Source: Cytidiella melzeri
Taxonomy: Eukaryota; Basidiomycota; Agaricomycetes; Polyporales; Irpicaceae
Direction of reading: 5' to 3'
Assembly (NCBI GenBank): GCA_022592445.1
Contig: JABYQR010000393.1
Span: forward strand, 1 to 39,834
Length of the DNA stretch: 39,834 bases
Program-made: the position numbers and the translations under genes
Shown here: positions 1 through 14,481 of the stretch, piece after piece
How positions within the stretch are numbered: the first letter of the stretch is position 1
Layout of the letters: each line of letters opens with the position of its first letter
Notes under the pieces: model-generated
The model's database searches: none
What the model was told of the DNA's origin: nothing
What the model saw: only the letters and a program-made list of their open reading frames with translations

Positions 1-787
<787 letters not shown>

Positions 788-1005
788 GATGCATAGATAA
801 GTCTGGCTTCACGATTGTACTGCTTTGGTTTGTCACGGTCTTGCGCGATATTGCTGCTTGTTGTTGTTCCGCAAAGTTCCAGGTATGGCTTGAGTGTCAC
901 TGCTCATACCTGTAGTTTATTTTGGACGTTATAACTCACCTGACTCATCGACTCGCTCTCAGGTTTCTTGAGGTACCGTCCAACGGACCCCGACGCAGTG
1001 TCTGC

Positions 1006-1733
1006 ATGGGGCAAGCCACGACCGGGATGCAAATAGACGCATCACTGTTCAATGCGCCGCTTAGTCAGCTTCTAACATTCCCTCGTGGCAGGCGCGTCAC
1101 AGCTCCCACCCTCTTCAGCTGCAGCCACCGTGACCCTCAAGTGCTGTATGCGCATGCCAACATGGCTGCTTACTACCGACCAGGAAGTCCCGACTCTCAT
1201 CATGCTCTGATGGACCGACATAATGACTTCCCAAGGCACAAACGCGGTATGCCTGCTGTCCCCGACCTCAGTTTCGAGCGAACGTACATCAAGAGTATAA
1301 AGCCATACATCCACATGAAAGTTTCCGAAACACACGCAGACGGCGACGGTCAGACAACAGAGCTGCTGACACGAACGAAGGAGGCTGAGGTCCTTCGCAT
1401 AGACTGGGGAATGATTCTTTGGGTCACATTTCGAGACCAGTTGCTACCTCCATTTTTGCAGGGAGCAGCCTGGTAAGTTCGCGCTTTCGCTGTGCTACTT
1501 TTGCGTTGCACTGATTGCAACAAACCTCCTACAGGGGTCTGTGGCAGGTACACCTTGTTCCACGATGGCAAAAGTACAAACTTGCGTACCTTGCATGGTG
1601 GAGACGAGGAGATAATATCGGTGTACGAAGGGTGGAAGGTGGCGGGGTGTGGGCTTTACGAAGCTGGGTCTCTAATTTGCTTACCGTGAACAATACTACA
1701 GGTCCTGTCACTCCTTCGCGGCATTCAATCTGA
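1006..1733 (+). CDS. DUF1770/Atg43-like fungal protein (tentative)
   Basis: Two exons, 1006-1472 and 1535-1733, are joined across a 62-nt GT-AG intron so that GAAW reads on into GLWQVHLVPRW. The protein is about 221 residues. The middle holds MPAVPDLSFERTYIKSIKPYIH, an arrangement I associate with the fungal DUF1770 family, which includes the fission-yeast mitophagy receptor Atg43. It is followed by WGMILWVTFRDQLLPPFLQGAAWGLW, a hydrophobic stretch that could be one membrane segment, and then a basic tail. The start is uncertain: the frame is open upstream without ATG, so the ATG at 1006 is used; the ATG at 1162 is also possible. Family assignment is from memory of the motif, not a search. 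It follows thymidylate synthase by 218 bp on the same strand. Confidence 0.6.
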
Positions 1734-1929
1734 CTGTTTTTGCAAGTGCAATATTATCGTTCGATGGAATCTTACAGCCTACGTAATCGTATCCGTGTCA
1801 GTACTGGGAGGCCCTGCATATACAATGATGACCAGTGCGAATCTTTAACACCATAAAACCTGCTGAGCCCAAAGTCAAGGGTGTATACAACGTCAATAAA
1901 GTGGATCGTGATATTGCAAACACGAGACT

Positions 1930-3145
1930 TCACGATTTCAGGCCGAGAAAAGATCCCGAAACAAGGCGTTGAAACATAGGGCGTTGCTCTGTTACTCGTA
2001 GGGTTGACAACCCTATGCTCATCTCTTCAGGTAAGGGAGTGTAGCTCGTCGAGTGTTGTGGCATAGCGATCAGCACTGCGACCTCCAGTGGACCAGGACA
2101 CAGAGGGTCCGGTATATGTTGTGCAGTACCACCGGGGGTAAGTATGGTACTTGACGAAGAGGTGTAGCTTGCCAACGACGTGGAGGGTTTATTGTACACG
2201 GGTTGCACTCGAGAGGAGCACGGCCGACTCCCCAACGTCGCTCCAGAAATTCGGGAGCTTCCAGAGAGAGGCTGAAGATTTCATTCAGCATGAGCCTGCA
2301 ATAAATTTTGGGTGCGTGAGTGCTCACCATGGTGTGTTTCCACCGAGTATCTTTGTCGTACTGTAGAAGTTGTATACGTAAATCATACATCCTAGGCTCG
2401 TCCAACTGGTACATGGGCGACTCGTGGGCCTGCATAGGAAGAGCATGTCTCCTTCTAGGATTTGACAGCCGGGTGCAGATGATAGCTCCCATACCCACGA
2501 TAGTCAAGGCAACGACGACGACTAGAACCATCAACGCTGGGCCTGCTGAACCACCAAAAAGGTCTTTCATGGGCGAGACGGGATACATAGTTGGAATTTC
2601 GAGTACAGGAGAGGTGGTACCGGTTGAGCCTGGAGTAGAGTGAGGTCTAGCCACAGATGGATAATGTGCACAGTGTTGATCGATACTCACCTCGAAGTGC
2701 GGCTGATGAGGGCGCTGGAGAGGCCATTGTCGGCTGTATAAATTGTCGACTTCAAAGACGTGTGGCGAGAGTATTGGCAAGGTGGCTTGAGGTGACAAGG
2801 CGGCGTGGGCTTGCATTAGTATCATGGTAGTGCTTTTACGGTGCCATCGTATGACGTTGTCCTTAGCCTACATGAGGATAAGTCATGGGCCGAAGCCTCA
2901 GCGCAGCGGTCTGCTGCATGACACGTTGAGCTAGTCATACATAACGCTCAGAAATGGGAACCGTGAGGCAAATGTAGACTCAGTACGTACCCAGCCTCTG
3001 GATCCTCATACCCCCGGAATCGAACGCAGATCATAGAGGGTATGGCGTTGATAGTCTTCGAAGAGCCATGACAGCCACTTCCATGAAAATGGGCGGGTTG
3101 TACAAAGTTACGCGTAGTCGGACCATGACGGAGTAGGTCAGACAT
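1930..3145 (-). pseudogene. Single-pass membrane protein A (agaricomycete SKG6-like family), 5' part doubtful
   Basis: Exons read leftwards: 2991-?, 2872-2930, 2691-2809, 2328-2646, 1930-2271. Their phases agree through introns of 60, 62 (branch site TACTAAT), 44 and 56 nt. The 2328-2646 exon encodes a Pro/Ser/Thr stalk, a membrane helix (PALMVLVVVVALTIVGMGAIIC) and a basic stop-transfer (RLSNPRRRH). The cytoplasmic part has LDEPRMYDLRI, then RWKHTM joined to PLSGSS, a signature shared with genes B and C. The tail is Ser/Pro-rich and ends at 1930. In the best-phased reading of the first exon there is an in-frame TGA at 3031-3033, just before a FDSGG motif, and no convincing start or signal peptide. 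The gene is either decayed or has an exon structure I could not resolve; 3145 is an approximate limit. Function unknown; the family is presumed to sense or adhere outside the cell. Confidence 0.5.
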
Positions 3146-3579
3146 CGATCGGAGCTACCTGGCACTGCAATGCCGTGCTGCATTTGGCATGGCGAGAGCA
3201 GTCGGCGACATGGAATTGCAATCCGGTTCGTACTCCGCCTTCGTGTAATTCACACACGCCCGCCCATCATTAAGTATGGAAGTGGCTGTAATATGCATGC
3301 CAGTCCTCAACTACAGAGTATAAGTATAATCCATACATAACACAGAATCGTTATAGCAAAATTCAACAATCATAAGTACTTCCATAGTCACTTCTCTCTT
3401 ACCCGTGTTCAACGTTCGACTCGCAAACTGCATTTCTATTACACGCAGCTACAGCATCATATCGATACATAACTATGAGCAGACCCAATGATTGATCCAG
3501 TAGAATTACATAAACATATCAGACAGAAGGGAGGGTGGAGTAGTCACTCTCAGATAGAAACGGTGCCTCAATCTCTCCA

Positions 3580-5091
3580 CTACAGCTGCTTCTCCCTTGC
3601 CTGCGAATGCTGCCTCACCTCCGCGACACCCAAGCAAAACTCCGGTATATGCGCATCCACGCTACTCCTAAAACTATACTCAAAATACGACCCTTTCTCC
3701 TTTTCTAAATCCACATCGTGCGGACTCGCCATCTCCCAAGGATTGCAGTGGGCTGACGGAGGCTGGCGTGGCATGGCGATAGGGATAGCCACACTCACGT
3801 TGGTAGGCTTCGGCGACATGGGAGAAGGTCTAGCCAGATCCATAGCGTAGCGAGGAGGGGGGCCGTCAGGTGGGTTCGGTGACATGGGTTCGGACTCCTG
3901 ACTGTACGTAGAGTCGATGGAGAAGACGCTAGAAGCCCGTTTTGTTCTAGCCAGCGTCGGGAGAGTCATCGAGTCAACATCCCTGGAGGCAGATATCGGC
4001 TACGATAACACGAAACAGAAGGTTTGTGAGTGTCGAATGCATCGAGACGTTATTTGCTTACCTGCATATTTCGCCACAAGCCCTGACTGCGCGCTGCATA
4101 GGCTTGCGAAAGCGAGACATGCACATCGCACATCTGCGGTTTCTCCCCAAATTCTGGAGATGACGGTCGACGGTGGCCGGACCCTTCGAGATCGTCCCTA
4201 GGTGTTCCTCCTGACTGTCGTGTTGCCCGTCGGTCACGTATAGAACGTATCGTGAGCGTCGTGACCAGAATCGTGAACAACAGCCCGCATGCCGCGAAGA
4301 CTATAACGAGTCCCGCTCCGCCGATCCCTGATATCAGAGGTGTGTTCTGAGTGGTTGTGGAATTCCCTGTCGGACCCAGTGTGAGCACGTGCGAGCTGGA
4401 ACTAAGGGTGCCAGTGGGTAACGCCAGCCTGAAAGATGTCGGTGCTGAGCGGATGAAGGGCGTAGTGGACGACATCTTGTGGACCTTGACCTCGACTTTC
4501 GTTCCCTTGGCGGAGAAGGTGGGCACGGGAGAACGCAGACCAAAAAGCGCTGCATGGCGAAGGTATATGTGGGTGCTGCTTTGAGGACGCGCGTACGTCG
4601 CCCAGCTGAAAAGAATTCTTATGCATGGTTTTGCGGGGAGGGGTTGAGTAGGCTGGATGTCAGGCGTAACAAGGTTAGGTTTTCATACCTTGCCAGAGCG
4701 TGTTTGTGCAGACTTTAAAGAAAGGAGACGAGTCGAACACGTCGACTGCGGTAAGGTCTTCAGGAAACGTTTGGCAGGCAATACGAATTCTACAACGTCT
4801 ATCATGTCCAAGCTGTGTAACGCCGTTGTGGCGCTGAAGCTCGAGTGTAGTGAGAGCGAAGCAGAGGGGACCAGGGTTATAGGCGCCGTCAAAGAATCAG
4901 GCGTACGGGTGTGCTTCGTATGTCTGCCCGCACAACCACTTGGTGAGAACGGCCACATGCGCTCGTCCTAAGAGTCGGGAGGCTCAAAAGAGAGAGTATA
5001 TTGTACCTGAATATATCAAAAGTCGATCCGACAGATTCAGTCCCTGCAAAGCAACAAGATGGCGCTGCGTGTAGGCTCTTACCGTGCGCAT
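3580..5091 (-). pseudogene. Single-pass membrane protein B, paralogue of A and C, with an in-frame TGA
   Basis: Exons 5083-5091, 5007-5043, 4689-4967, 4062-4549 and 3580-3999 stay in phase from a weak ATG at 5091 to the stop at 3580. The single in-frame stop is a TGA at 4897-4899, just before FFDGAYNP, where the family normally has Tyr-x-x-Ile/Phe-Asp-Gly in its outer beta-rich domain. The rest is coherent: FDSSPFF, a Thr/Ser stalk, a membrane helix (GLVIVFAACGLLFTILVTTLTI), basic stop-transfer (RSIRDRRATR), then GEKPQMCDVHV and LWRNMQ spliced to PISAS. The tail has Ser-rich stretches, SVFSIDSTYS, and a PPPRY motif that could bind WW domains. The 139-nt intron 4550-4688 is longer than its neighbours and is the weakest joint. 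Either a recent pseudogene, a sequencing error at the TGA, or a wrong exon here. Confidence 0.5.
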
Positions 5092-5190
5092 ACTATACTG
5101 ACCGTGCTTCCGAGATCAGTAGAGTGGGTCGCGCGAGAGAACCCTCAAAAGATATGATACAGTTCCATTCTGATTGAGATACTCAACGAT

Positions 5191-6279
5191 TTACACCGAA
5201 GTCAGAATACTACAGCTTGATTCGTCTTGGCAGGGTGCAGTGCGACCCAGGTTCTTTGCGATAGGACCTGTGAGAAGTTCAGGGTCAGCCACAATCCAGG
5301 TGCACAACATGCCAGAATCACCCACCTGTAGGTCCGTCGACATACTTGCACTCCGTTGATGTGATGCAGTACTGGCCATCTTTACTGAGGATCGCATACT
5401 GCTTGTCGCCCCAGTGTCCTGGGAAGTTCAACCATCCTACACCTTCACTCCCTTCGAGCGCACCACCAGTGGATACGCCGCTGGCGACGGCGAACGTTTT
5501 CGTGGAGTTATCAAATGTGTAACCACGGAAGTTCTTGGTAACATCCCATATGTGTCCAGCATCAGTTTGATCATCCAACCCCGGAAGATCGTGTTGATGT
5601 GATCCGGTGGAGGCGTAGTTCGCATGAGTGCCTTGCGCGATATAGGTGACGGGTCGGCTGCCCTGCTTGGGCACGGCAGAGAAATTATAGGCCGCTCCGC
5701 TCGTGTGGGCAGATAGGTAGAGATATTCCGGAACGCCGTCGATGAATCTGACCATCGAGTGCTCCCAATCTCCTACGTGGTCACCGAACTGGAGACCGAG
5801 GTACTATACGATTGTCTCTCAGCACAGATCAGAGATACCAGAGACATTAAACTCACCTCGGCATGATCGTATGAGTAAAAGTAGAAGTAGAATGCGTCCG
5901 TGATCCCTCCAGGCTTATCGACGGCGATGATCGTAGCAGGAGCCGCCGTGAACCCAGAAGAATCGGTCTGGTTACCGGACAACCACGATGGAAGTGACCC
6001 GACATCGTCCTTCGAGGTCAAGTACACGTCGCTAGCAAACGAGCCGATGGTGCTAAAGCCTACTGAGCTCGCAATCGTATTGCCACTCTCTTGAGCGGTG
6101 ACATGACTCATGTGGTTCGCAACGTCCGCCGGCCAAAATTCCTCCTCGGAGTACAGGTAAGAGATTGGCGCATATTGGAGGACGTAAGAGGGGAGATCCT
6201 GCGTGGCTCTGGGAGCAGGGAAGGCGAAGGTGGTCGAGGCCCCGAGGAAAGCCGAGAGTAGCAGGGTGGACGCAAGCAT
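5191..6279 (-). CDS. Secreted Vps62-like protein (vacuolar protein sorting-associated protein 62 family)
   Basis: Three exons, 5857-6279, 5326-5803 and 5191-5267, with introns of 53 and 58 nt; phases agree and give 325 residues. The start at 6279 is chosen because it opens a clear signal peptide (MLASTLLLSAFLGASTTFAFP). An upstream in-frame ATG would bury that signal. Family blocks are present: YAPISYLYSEEEFWPADVA near the N-terminus, FGDHVGDWEHSMVRF, THANYAS, HIWDVTKNF, FPGHWGDKQY, and CKYVDGPTGPIAKNLGR at the C-terminus. Yeast Vps62 is linked to vacuolar protein sorting, but the molecular activity of the family is not established. Two NxS/T sequons (NQT, NFS) fit secretion. The downstream end is only about 100 bp from the weak start of gene B on the same strand. 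Confidence 0.88.
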
Positions 6280-8297
6280 CTCTTGAGAGGAGAGTGGCAG
6301 GGCTAGGTCACTGAAGACCTGGTAATCGACGTTTCCCGTGAAATTATATTTATGGCGGTAGGCACCTAAGGTAATGAGTGAACTTCCAAGCATATCTTCG
6401 AATCACGAGTACGCATGGCACAAGATGCCCAGCGTGTGTCTTGTGAAGCAACTAACTCGCGTTCGCGGCCACCATATGCGTCGGTCGTCCACCGATGGAT
6501 GTTCTATGTCACAACGGTGGAAAGATGACCACATGTTTCTGTATTCTTTCGGGCAGCAACGCCTATGCTGTCTCTTGTTGATGACTATCTCCCATATGAC
6601 AACTATGAAGTGTGACCCTAAAATATCACAAGGTCCATGCACAATGCTGTGCTGGCGTTTCTTCTGCAGACAAACCTCTAGATATATATGTGAGTAGACT
6701 GATCTAGCTATTCTTTCAGCTTACCATTGCGTGCGGTCCATCACGAGGAGGACCAAGAGTATGAGCACCAATATACAGCTTCGCCATACGCCACAAATCT
6801 ATCGCAAACGTGCTTGACTCGAGGGCACCGCGAACCGCGTCCTGGGCATAAGAATGTGCATACGTCAAGTAGTAAACCACGATCACGGAGTGGGCTGGAA
6901 GACTTCTGGTCGAGCGTTTCATCTCATGTTCGTGGGCATGAACGGCTGAAGACAAGCCTATTCCGACAGAGCTGCCAAATGGACAGAGGACGAGGATGCC
7001 CCATTAATGAGAGAAATGTGAGCGGATTGTGACAATAGCCAGGGTGTCGTTGTTGTGACCAGCTGCAGTAGAGGGTGAGTTGCTCTTCGCATTCTACAGT
7101 CCAGCAACTGCAGGTGCAAGGAAATGGTGTTTGATGAAGAAAACCAGGAAGTGTATGGAATACGCAGGCTCGTCTGTTGAAGGTTGAGATCAAGTTATCA
7201 AGGGTCGCTCGCGTCGGCCAGTGATCCGCTCCTTCCTTATTTGTACCCACGCACTTGTAGTCAGCATATTACTCTTGAGTCGTACATTCTGCTCACAGCA
7301 CTCATGCTGCGCTAGTAATTCCCTCATCATCGCTCTCCAGTTCCAACCTCGCTACCGAGTAACGTTCAAAACGGAAGATGATGAGGCCGTATCAGCTAAG
7401 CCGATCTAAGTTTGTGCTGGTCCCCAATAAAACCTCTGTCGCAACGGTCAGGAGATTCGAGTGGTGGCACGATATTTGGGCTTGGGATATGCAAACGGCA
7501 GTACTTGCTTTACTGGAAATTAACTCAATTGCAAGGTGAATGCTAGCACCACCACGCTCGCGGGACGTACTGTACTATGCACGGGCGGACATCCGTCGTG
7601 GCCAGCGCGCAAGCCAGAATCGACTCATTCCGCTAACATTCCGCTGATGATACGACGCAACACTTGGGGGATTGGGGTCTGACTGGTCATGCATCATGGT
7701 GAGTCAGGTACTTACTTTAAAAAACTGCGTAGTAGTTCCAGCAGGCTTTGTTCCGCTCCTCACCAGCCCCCTCGTCATTTTCAAGGTAGCATTGCAGCGA
7801 GCAGTCAGCAACATCCTGCACCATGCAAAATGCGATACGAAAGCAAGGTGAGTTACGACCAGTTCAATTTTTACATATTCGTTTGCTGGCAAGATGCGTG
7901 TTGCGTCAAACAATCACATCTGTGAGATTGTCAATTCCTTGCGCGCATCATTCACAGTCACCTGTTGCCAGAGTGGCTGAGCACCTGTGATTGATTCAGA
8001 CCTACGAGACTCTTTCCGTGGGCTTATAGACGGAGTTCTGAACTCCTAAAAGTGGCCTCCAGGCTGTTCCAGAGTTCAGACATGAGGCCCCGTCGGGTGG
8101 CCGTGTTATAATTCACGCGCAGCCAGACGTGTTGTGAATACAACACCTGGAAAGCGGATGAACGTTAGCGGATGCAATCCATGATTTGGCTGTTCAAACG
8201 CGTGTTACCACCGCAACCCTAGTCTCTCCTTCCGTAGCTTTCCGGCATGTAGGCATTTTCATCAGGTCATGCCAGCGGATGTGCAAACATGCAGACA
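6280..8297. other. Long stretch without a recognisable gene
   Basis: About 2 kb lies between the Vps62-like start and the malic enzyme promoter. The open frames on both strands are short (at most about 108 codons), have no family motif, and do not join into a phased model by plausible introns. A stretch at about 7968-8060 superficially resembles a class II tRNA but does not fold (see rejected items). The first few hundred bases presumably hold the Vps62-like promoter. The rest could be relic or non-coding sequence. Confidence 0.6.
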
Positions 8298-8305
8298 CAT
8301 AAAAG
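8298..8305 (+). promoter_or_regulatory. Putative TATA element of the malic enzyme gene
   Basis: CATAAAAG lies about 95 bp upstream of the malic enzyme ATG and is followed by a pyrimidine-rich leader with several CTC motifs, a usual fungal arrangement. Seen by eye only. Confidence 0.45.
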
Positions 8306-8397
8306 GCGGGCTTGAGCTGGCTGGTCTCCCTCCACACTCAATACCTCCTTCGACTGGCCTTCTGATATACCCGTTCAACTGACATATCTCTATCACA

Positions 8398-10401
<2,004 letters not shown>

Positions 10402-10677
10402 ATTTCCTTCCTTCTCGCCTCGTCTTCGGTTCATCAGTAATATCGTAACTTATTCTAGTGTCATTGAGCAGAGCAGTGTAGAAACCCGCAATAAACTGTA
10501 GAAATGTAGATTCGTATATGGAACTTGTATAGACGCAACATTAATATATATATATCGTCCTGTTATATGCGAATGTGGCTGCCTAAGCTCTTGCCCTAGG
10601 ATATATGGCTTGCGCATGGGCAAACTAAGTGTGCTACACTAAGTAGGAAGTGTGAGATGAAGAGTTACAGGGTTAGT

Positions 10678-12324
10678 TCATACAGAGGGTGGTTCCCTTG
10701 GCAGCTTGGGGCGAACTTCTGAATCGTCGTAATCGGAACGTCGATCTGTAAACGGAAGTGAAGGGAGAGTCCGTATGGACGGATACCGTCGGAGCCTCGA
10801 CCAACGACCGTTGCTCCCTGTCACTGGCGTAGAAGGGAAGAGAGGCGTCTCCTTGACGCCTCTCATGTCTGCGAGCTCAGACTTCTCGATCACCGAGCAC
10901 TTGGCGAACGACGATTCGGCAAGGACGCTGGGATCGCTGGGCGTATTCCGCATTATGGACGTAGAAGACGTGAAGAGCGTCCCTGTGCGCCCTTGATGCA
11001 TTAGTATCCAGTGCACAATGCATGGTCGTGAGCCCAGGCTAACCTGTACCACGCTCAAGCCACCGTGTTACGGGGCTATTGGCGGTCATTGCTGACCGCA
11101 TCCTGCGCTGTCTCCTGTGGAACAAGACAAATGCGAGAACGAGCAGAAGAGCGACTACTACGCATCCGACCACGATACCAGCGATATCCCCGGCGCTGAG
11201 CTTCTGGTTGGCAGGCTTGGTAGTCTTCGCGAGGGTACCGGTGTCGGCTAAGCCTGAGCTAGTTGCTTTGTTGCAGATGGTAAGGTCGGTAACAGTGTAA
11301 GGAATCCCGCTAGTGGTGACGTCGATCGTCAGGGTGTGGTTGCCAGGCGCGAGCTCGGAGGATTCGAAAAACGGCTGATGGTTAATGTTTGTGCTGCTTA
11401 TTGGAAGTGGTAGCTCGATAGAGACTGAATCTGTTGTGTTCGCGTCAAGGGTGTACACTGCCATGGCCGGATGTGTCGTGGCGTTGCTCGCGTGAACAAG
11501 CCCGTACACCGTGATGTCGGTCCCTGAGACGTGTATATCAGCACTCGGACCGACTCCACGTCGGGACTGCTTACCATTGAAGGTGATAGACGCCTGCGAG
11601 CCCGCATTCATGGCGGTATGTGATGTCAATGGAGTCGTGGTTTGTGGGGGCTTCGCTTCCAGCATCCATGTCCCAGTGAATTGGATCTGCCCGCTGTTGT
11701 CGTCTATGAATTGACAATGCTTGGAGTCGAAAGTTCCGCCGGGGAAAGTCCCAGATACCGGGTCGGAGTTAGACTTGTCGTCGTCATCGTCGTCGTCGTC
11801 GCCATCCGAGTCTGAGCCGTCGCTGGCTTTGCCCTTCTGCCCTGAACTACTATCGCTTGAGGTAGTCGATGTAGCACCCTTGAACCCGGTCCCGGAACTT
11901 GCGCCGTTGGTGCTCTTGCTAACCGCAGGACTGTCGAGCGAGATGGAACTAGGGTTGTTATCACCATCAGTTGTAGAATTGCTCTCGAATGTCTTGCTTT
12001 GCTTCATCTTCGTTGCGCCATGGTGCTTGGTGACTGATGATGCCGTGGGGCGAGCAGCACCCTTGACAGAAGAGGTGGTCGGAGTAGCTGCAAAGAGAAC
12101 GAGGTCAGACAGGCATAAATAAGCGAGGAGGTTGATTTACCTGTACAGTGAGCCTTGGTGTTGCCTCCCGAAATGCATGTTTGCAAAGCCATCCTGGGCT
12201 GAGTGATGTGTCGAAAGACTTCCGCCTGCAACAATGTCAAATAGCGAAACAGTAGTAGTTGTTGACTTACGTCGAGCGGCGCAAAGCGTTCAACGCAATG
12301 GAGGGAAGATGGTGAACTGAATGC
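10678..12324 (-). CDS. Single-pass membrane protein D with an extracellular beta-sandwich-like domain; 5' end unresolved
   Basis: Exons 12271-12324, 12141-12225, 11050-12087 and 10678-10991 are in phase (introns 45, 53 and 58 nt). The first legible part is a Cys-containing segment (HCVERFAPLDAEVF, LQTCISGG, KAHCTA). A long Ser/Thr linker follows, with an acidic run of eight Asp residues. The next ~180 residues match the family's outer domain: IQFTGTWML, SQASITFNGK, DITVYGLVHA, AVYTLDANTT, FFESSELAPGNHTLTIDV, YTVTDLTIC. A membrane helix (AGIVVGCVVVALLLVLAFVLF), a basic stop-transfer (HRRQRRMR) and a ~120-residue cytoplasmic tail rich in Ser, Pro and Arg complete it. Unlike A-C it lacks the W-x-x-x-x-P-[LI] signature. 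A start and signal peptide are not found; an additional exon upstream of 12428 is likely. Ligand and function unknown. Confidence 0.72.
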
Positions 12325-13089
12325 CTGGGAGACGTGAAGCCTGTATTCTTATAACAATGCGCTGCGCCTCTTCGTCCATTACTTCGGTTCGTGCGTGATT
12401 ACGACGAGAAATAGCTCCCCGTCTTACCAACAGGCCAATTTTCTGCTTCTGAGAGCGTGGTGCAGGCGAAGGATAGCGTGGCAACGCAAATGTGGCCGTG
12501 GAATTTACTGATACTGCTAGCGGGTCTATGACAACCTTCGTTGCTGAATAGTAACTATCACTACTGCTCGTTCGGTATCTGTAATCGGCACGATGCGTCG
12601 GTCAAAGCTGAGCGCTGAGGACAGGCAAACGGTGATTTGACTTACATGAAATGAGCTGCATACTATGGCAGTCGTCGCCAAGGCGAGGTGACCGTACTGG
12701 TCAGAGTCCGTGGGTGTGACACCTGTCACTGTTAGTACAATTCAGTACCTTCCTTAATGGGACAAACGTGACCGATTCTGTGAGTTGTTAGATCTAGAAC
12801 GCAAATAAGTTAACAGGAAAGTGAAGGATTATTGTATTGAGACGCACTTGTGAGTAGAGAACATTAGTGCTATTCCGAGTCTAAGATAATACTTGACAAT
12901 GTCATACAGACCACGTCGTAAGAAGATGGAAATGATTTCCGGAATGATTGATAATCGGGCGACACTAGTACACCTTCAGCCCAGATCACGAACAACACAT
13001 TGCCATCTGAAAATGCATGGGAACGGACGGCAAACATCAGGAATTTTGGATGGAAAGTTCAAGACCTATCAACGTGGCTGTGAGAAGCG
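12325..13089. other. Upstream region of gene D; possible further 5' exons
   Basis: The - strand stays open in one frame from about 12600 down to a donor at 12427 and would join 12271-12324 in phase over a 103-nt intron, so part of this is probably 5' coding sequence of gene D. No ATG with a signal peptide could be fixed. Between about 12750 and 13089 nothing recognisable is seen. Confidence 0.4.
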
Positions 13090-13701
13090 TCATGTTACAG
13101 ATATCCAACTTTCTGCTATTCCAATGTTCACGTTTCCAATATCACATACACCGCCGTTATTACCACCGACCTCTTCTCCGGAGGATGGCATCGCCACTAT
13201 AGCAGCAACATGCAACAGCCTGCGCTTGTGATAGATGGTGTCCATCGCGCTATTCGTGGATGTCATACATGCTTTTCGATGGCGCGATCGGTCGTTGCTG
13301 ATACACGAAGCGCGACTCGAAGCCGTGGGAGCTGAAGAGCCTACCAGCTCGGCAGTCAAAGGCTACGGAGATACTACATGTCACTATGCATGATTGTGAT
13401 ACCAATGACAATAACAGAAACTGACCTGCATATTTTCCCACACACACTGAGGGTGCGAGATGCGCATGATGTCTGTATCCCAAAGCACAGGTCGGTCTTC
13501 TACGTTGATAAAACCAGTAGTACTGATGTCGCGCGACAGAGCAGAAGCCGTGCGATGTCCGCGACAACACCAACTGGCCACCACAGTAACGACTAACAAT
13601 AAGCACACCAGAGCCACGGGAATGATCACGGATGGTAACGACGGGCCATGAGTGCCAGATTTCGATGGCGAAATTGTACCACTTTGCCCTTCATTCCCCA
13701 T
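13090..13701 (-). CDS. Single-pass membrane protein C, short member of the A/B family
   Basis: Exons 13426-13701 and 13090-13362 with a 63-nt intron give 182 residues in phase. The reading starts at an ATG (13701) and has a short Ser/Gly/Pro ectodomain, then a membrane helix (VIIPVALVCLLLVVTVVASWCC) and basic RGHR. The cytoplasmic portion has VEDRPVLWDTDI and VWENMQ spliced to PLTAE, the same two-part signature and the same phase-0 intron as in A and B, then SSRASCISND. There is no signal peptide. An acceptor-like TATCATAG lies about 16 bp upstream of the ATG, so upstream exons coding for an outer domain may exist or may have been lost. Function unknown. Confidence 0.6.
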
Positions 13702-14481
13702 GGTCCTCCGTACAAGTAACGTCTATGATACAGAAAAAACTTTAGGTCAGATGAGAAACGATTGCGATGGATATGAACTACCATATTAGTGGGTATATTA
13801 TACACTCTTGGTAGACTTTTCCCGGAGCGAGAGACGGTAGATTGACGGTACGGTTGAGGCTGGGCTGAAGATCAGACACGTACCTTCAGGGTATAAATAG
13901 GGAACATGATCATGTACGCGCTAAGTGTATTGCGTATGTTAGGCGCGTCCTTTAGAGATTTAACTGGCTAGCGAAATGGCGTAGCGCTTAGTAAGTGACT
14001 CGAAAGCGAAGGAGTTAGTTTCACTGACTCACAGTGTGCGAACATGAGTAATACGTCGGCGCTCCTGCCCCTCGGATGACCGACGACGATATTAGCACAA
14101 ATGCGGAATTCGGGATCAGTAATTAGAATTGCTGTATGCGCACAATAATTGAGATTGAACAGACACGGCGTCAGCGTCACTCCAAAACGCAAACATAGCC
14201 TTCCACACATGATACAGCTTACACAATGCTGTTGTACCACATCCATTGTGCGTAGCCTGCCAGTGCGGAAATATTCTGAAGCCTTGAAGGTTTGGCATGT
14301 CGTACCGTGCGGGTCCGAACTTCGGGTTCCTTGCTGTCAAAAACGTACCGGTATCAAGCAGTATTCGGACGACGACTTGCTAAACACCGCTCTTCTAGGT
14401 AACGCGGAGATGACGCAATAATGTGCTCTATTCCAGAGTATTGGTCAGTTCTAAACAATATATGGATCTTCTGGCATAATT
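13702..14481. other. Intergenic or unresolved 5' region of gene C
   Basis: Contains TATAAATA at 13892-13899 (TATTTATA on the other strand) and a pyrimidine tract just above gene C. Short frames around 14116-14340 on the - strand show no family motif. The last ~80 bases are the 3' flank of the ABC transporter. Confidence 0.45.

Noticed and set aside
6374..7250. Frames of up to ~108 codons as a small gene
   Set aside because: No start with signal or domain motif, Cys/His-rich random composition, and no phased splicing partner.
7968..8060. Possible class II tRNA (GCCAGAGTGGCTGAG followed by GGAGTTCTGAACTCC)
   Set aside because: The first block resembles a Ser/Leu tRNA D-arm, but no acceptor stem pairs, the T-arm lacks GTTCGAA, and no anticodon stem is found.
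11721..12122. Ser/Leu-rich 133-codon frame on the + strand opposite gene D
   Set aside because: It is the antisense shadow of the Ser/Thr/Asp-rich linker of gene D and has no motif.
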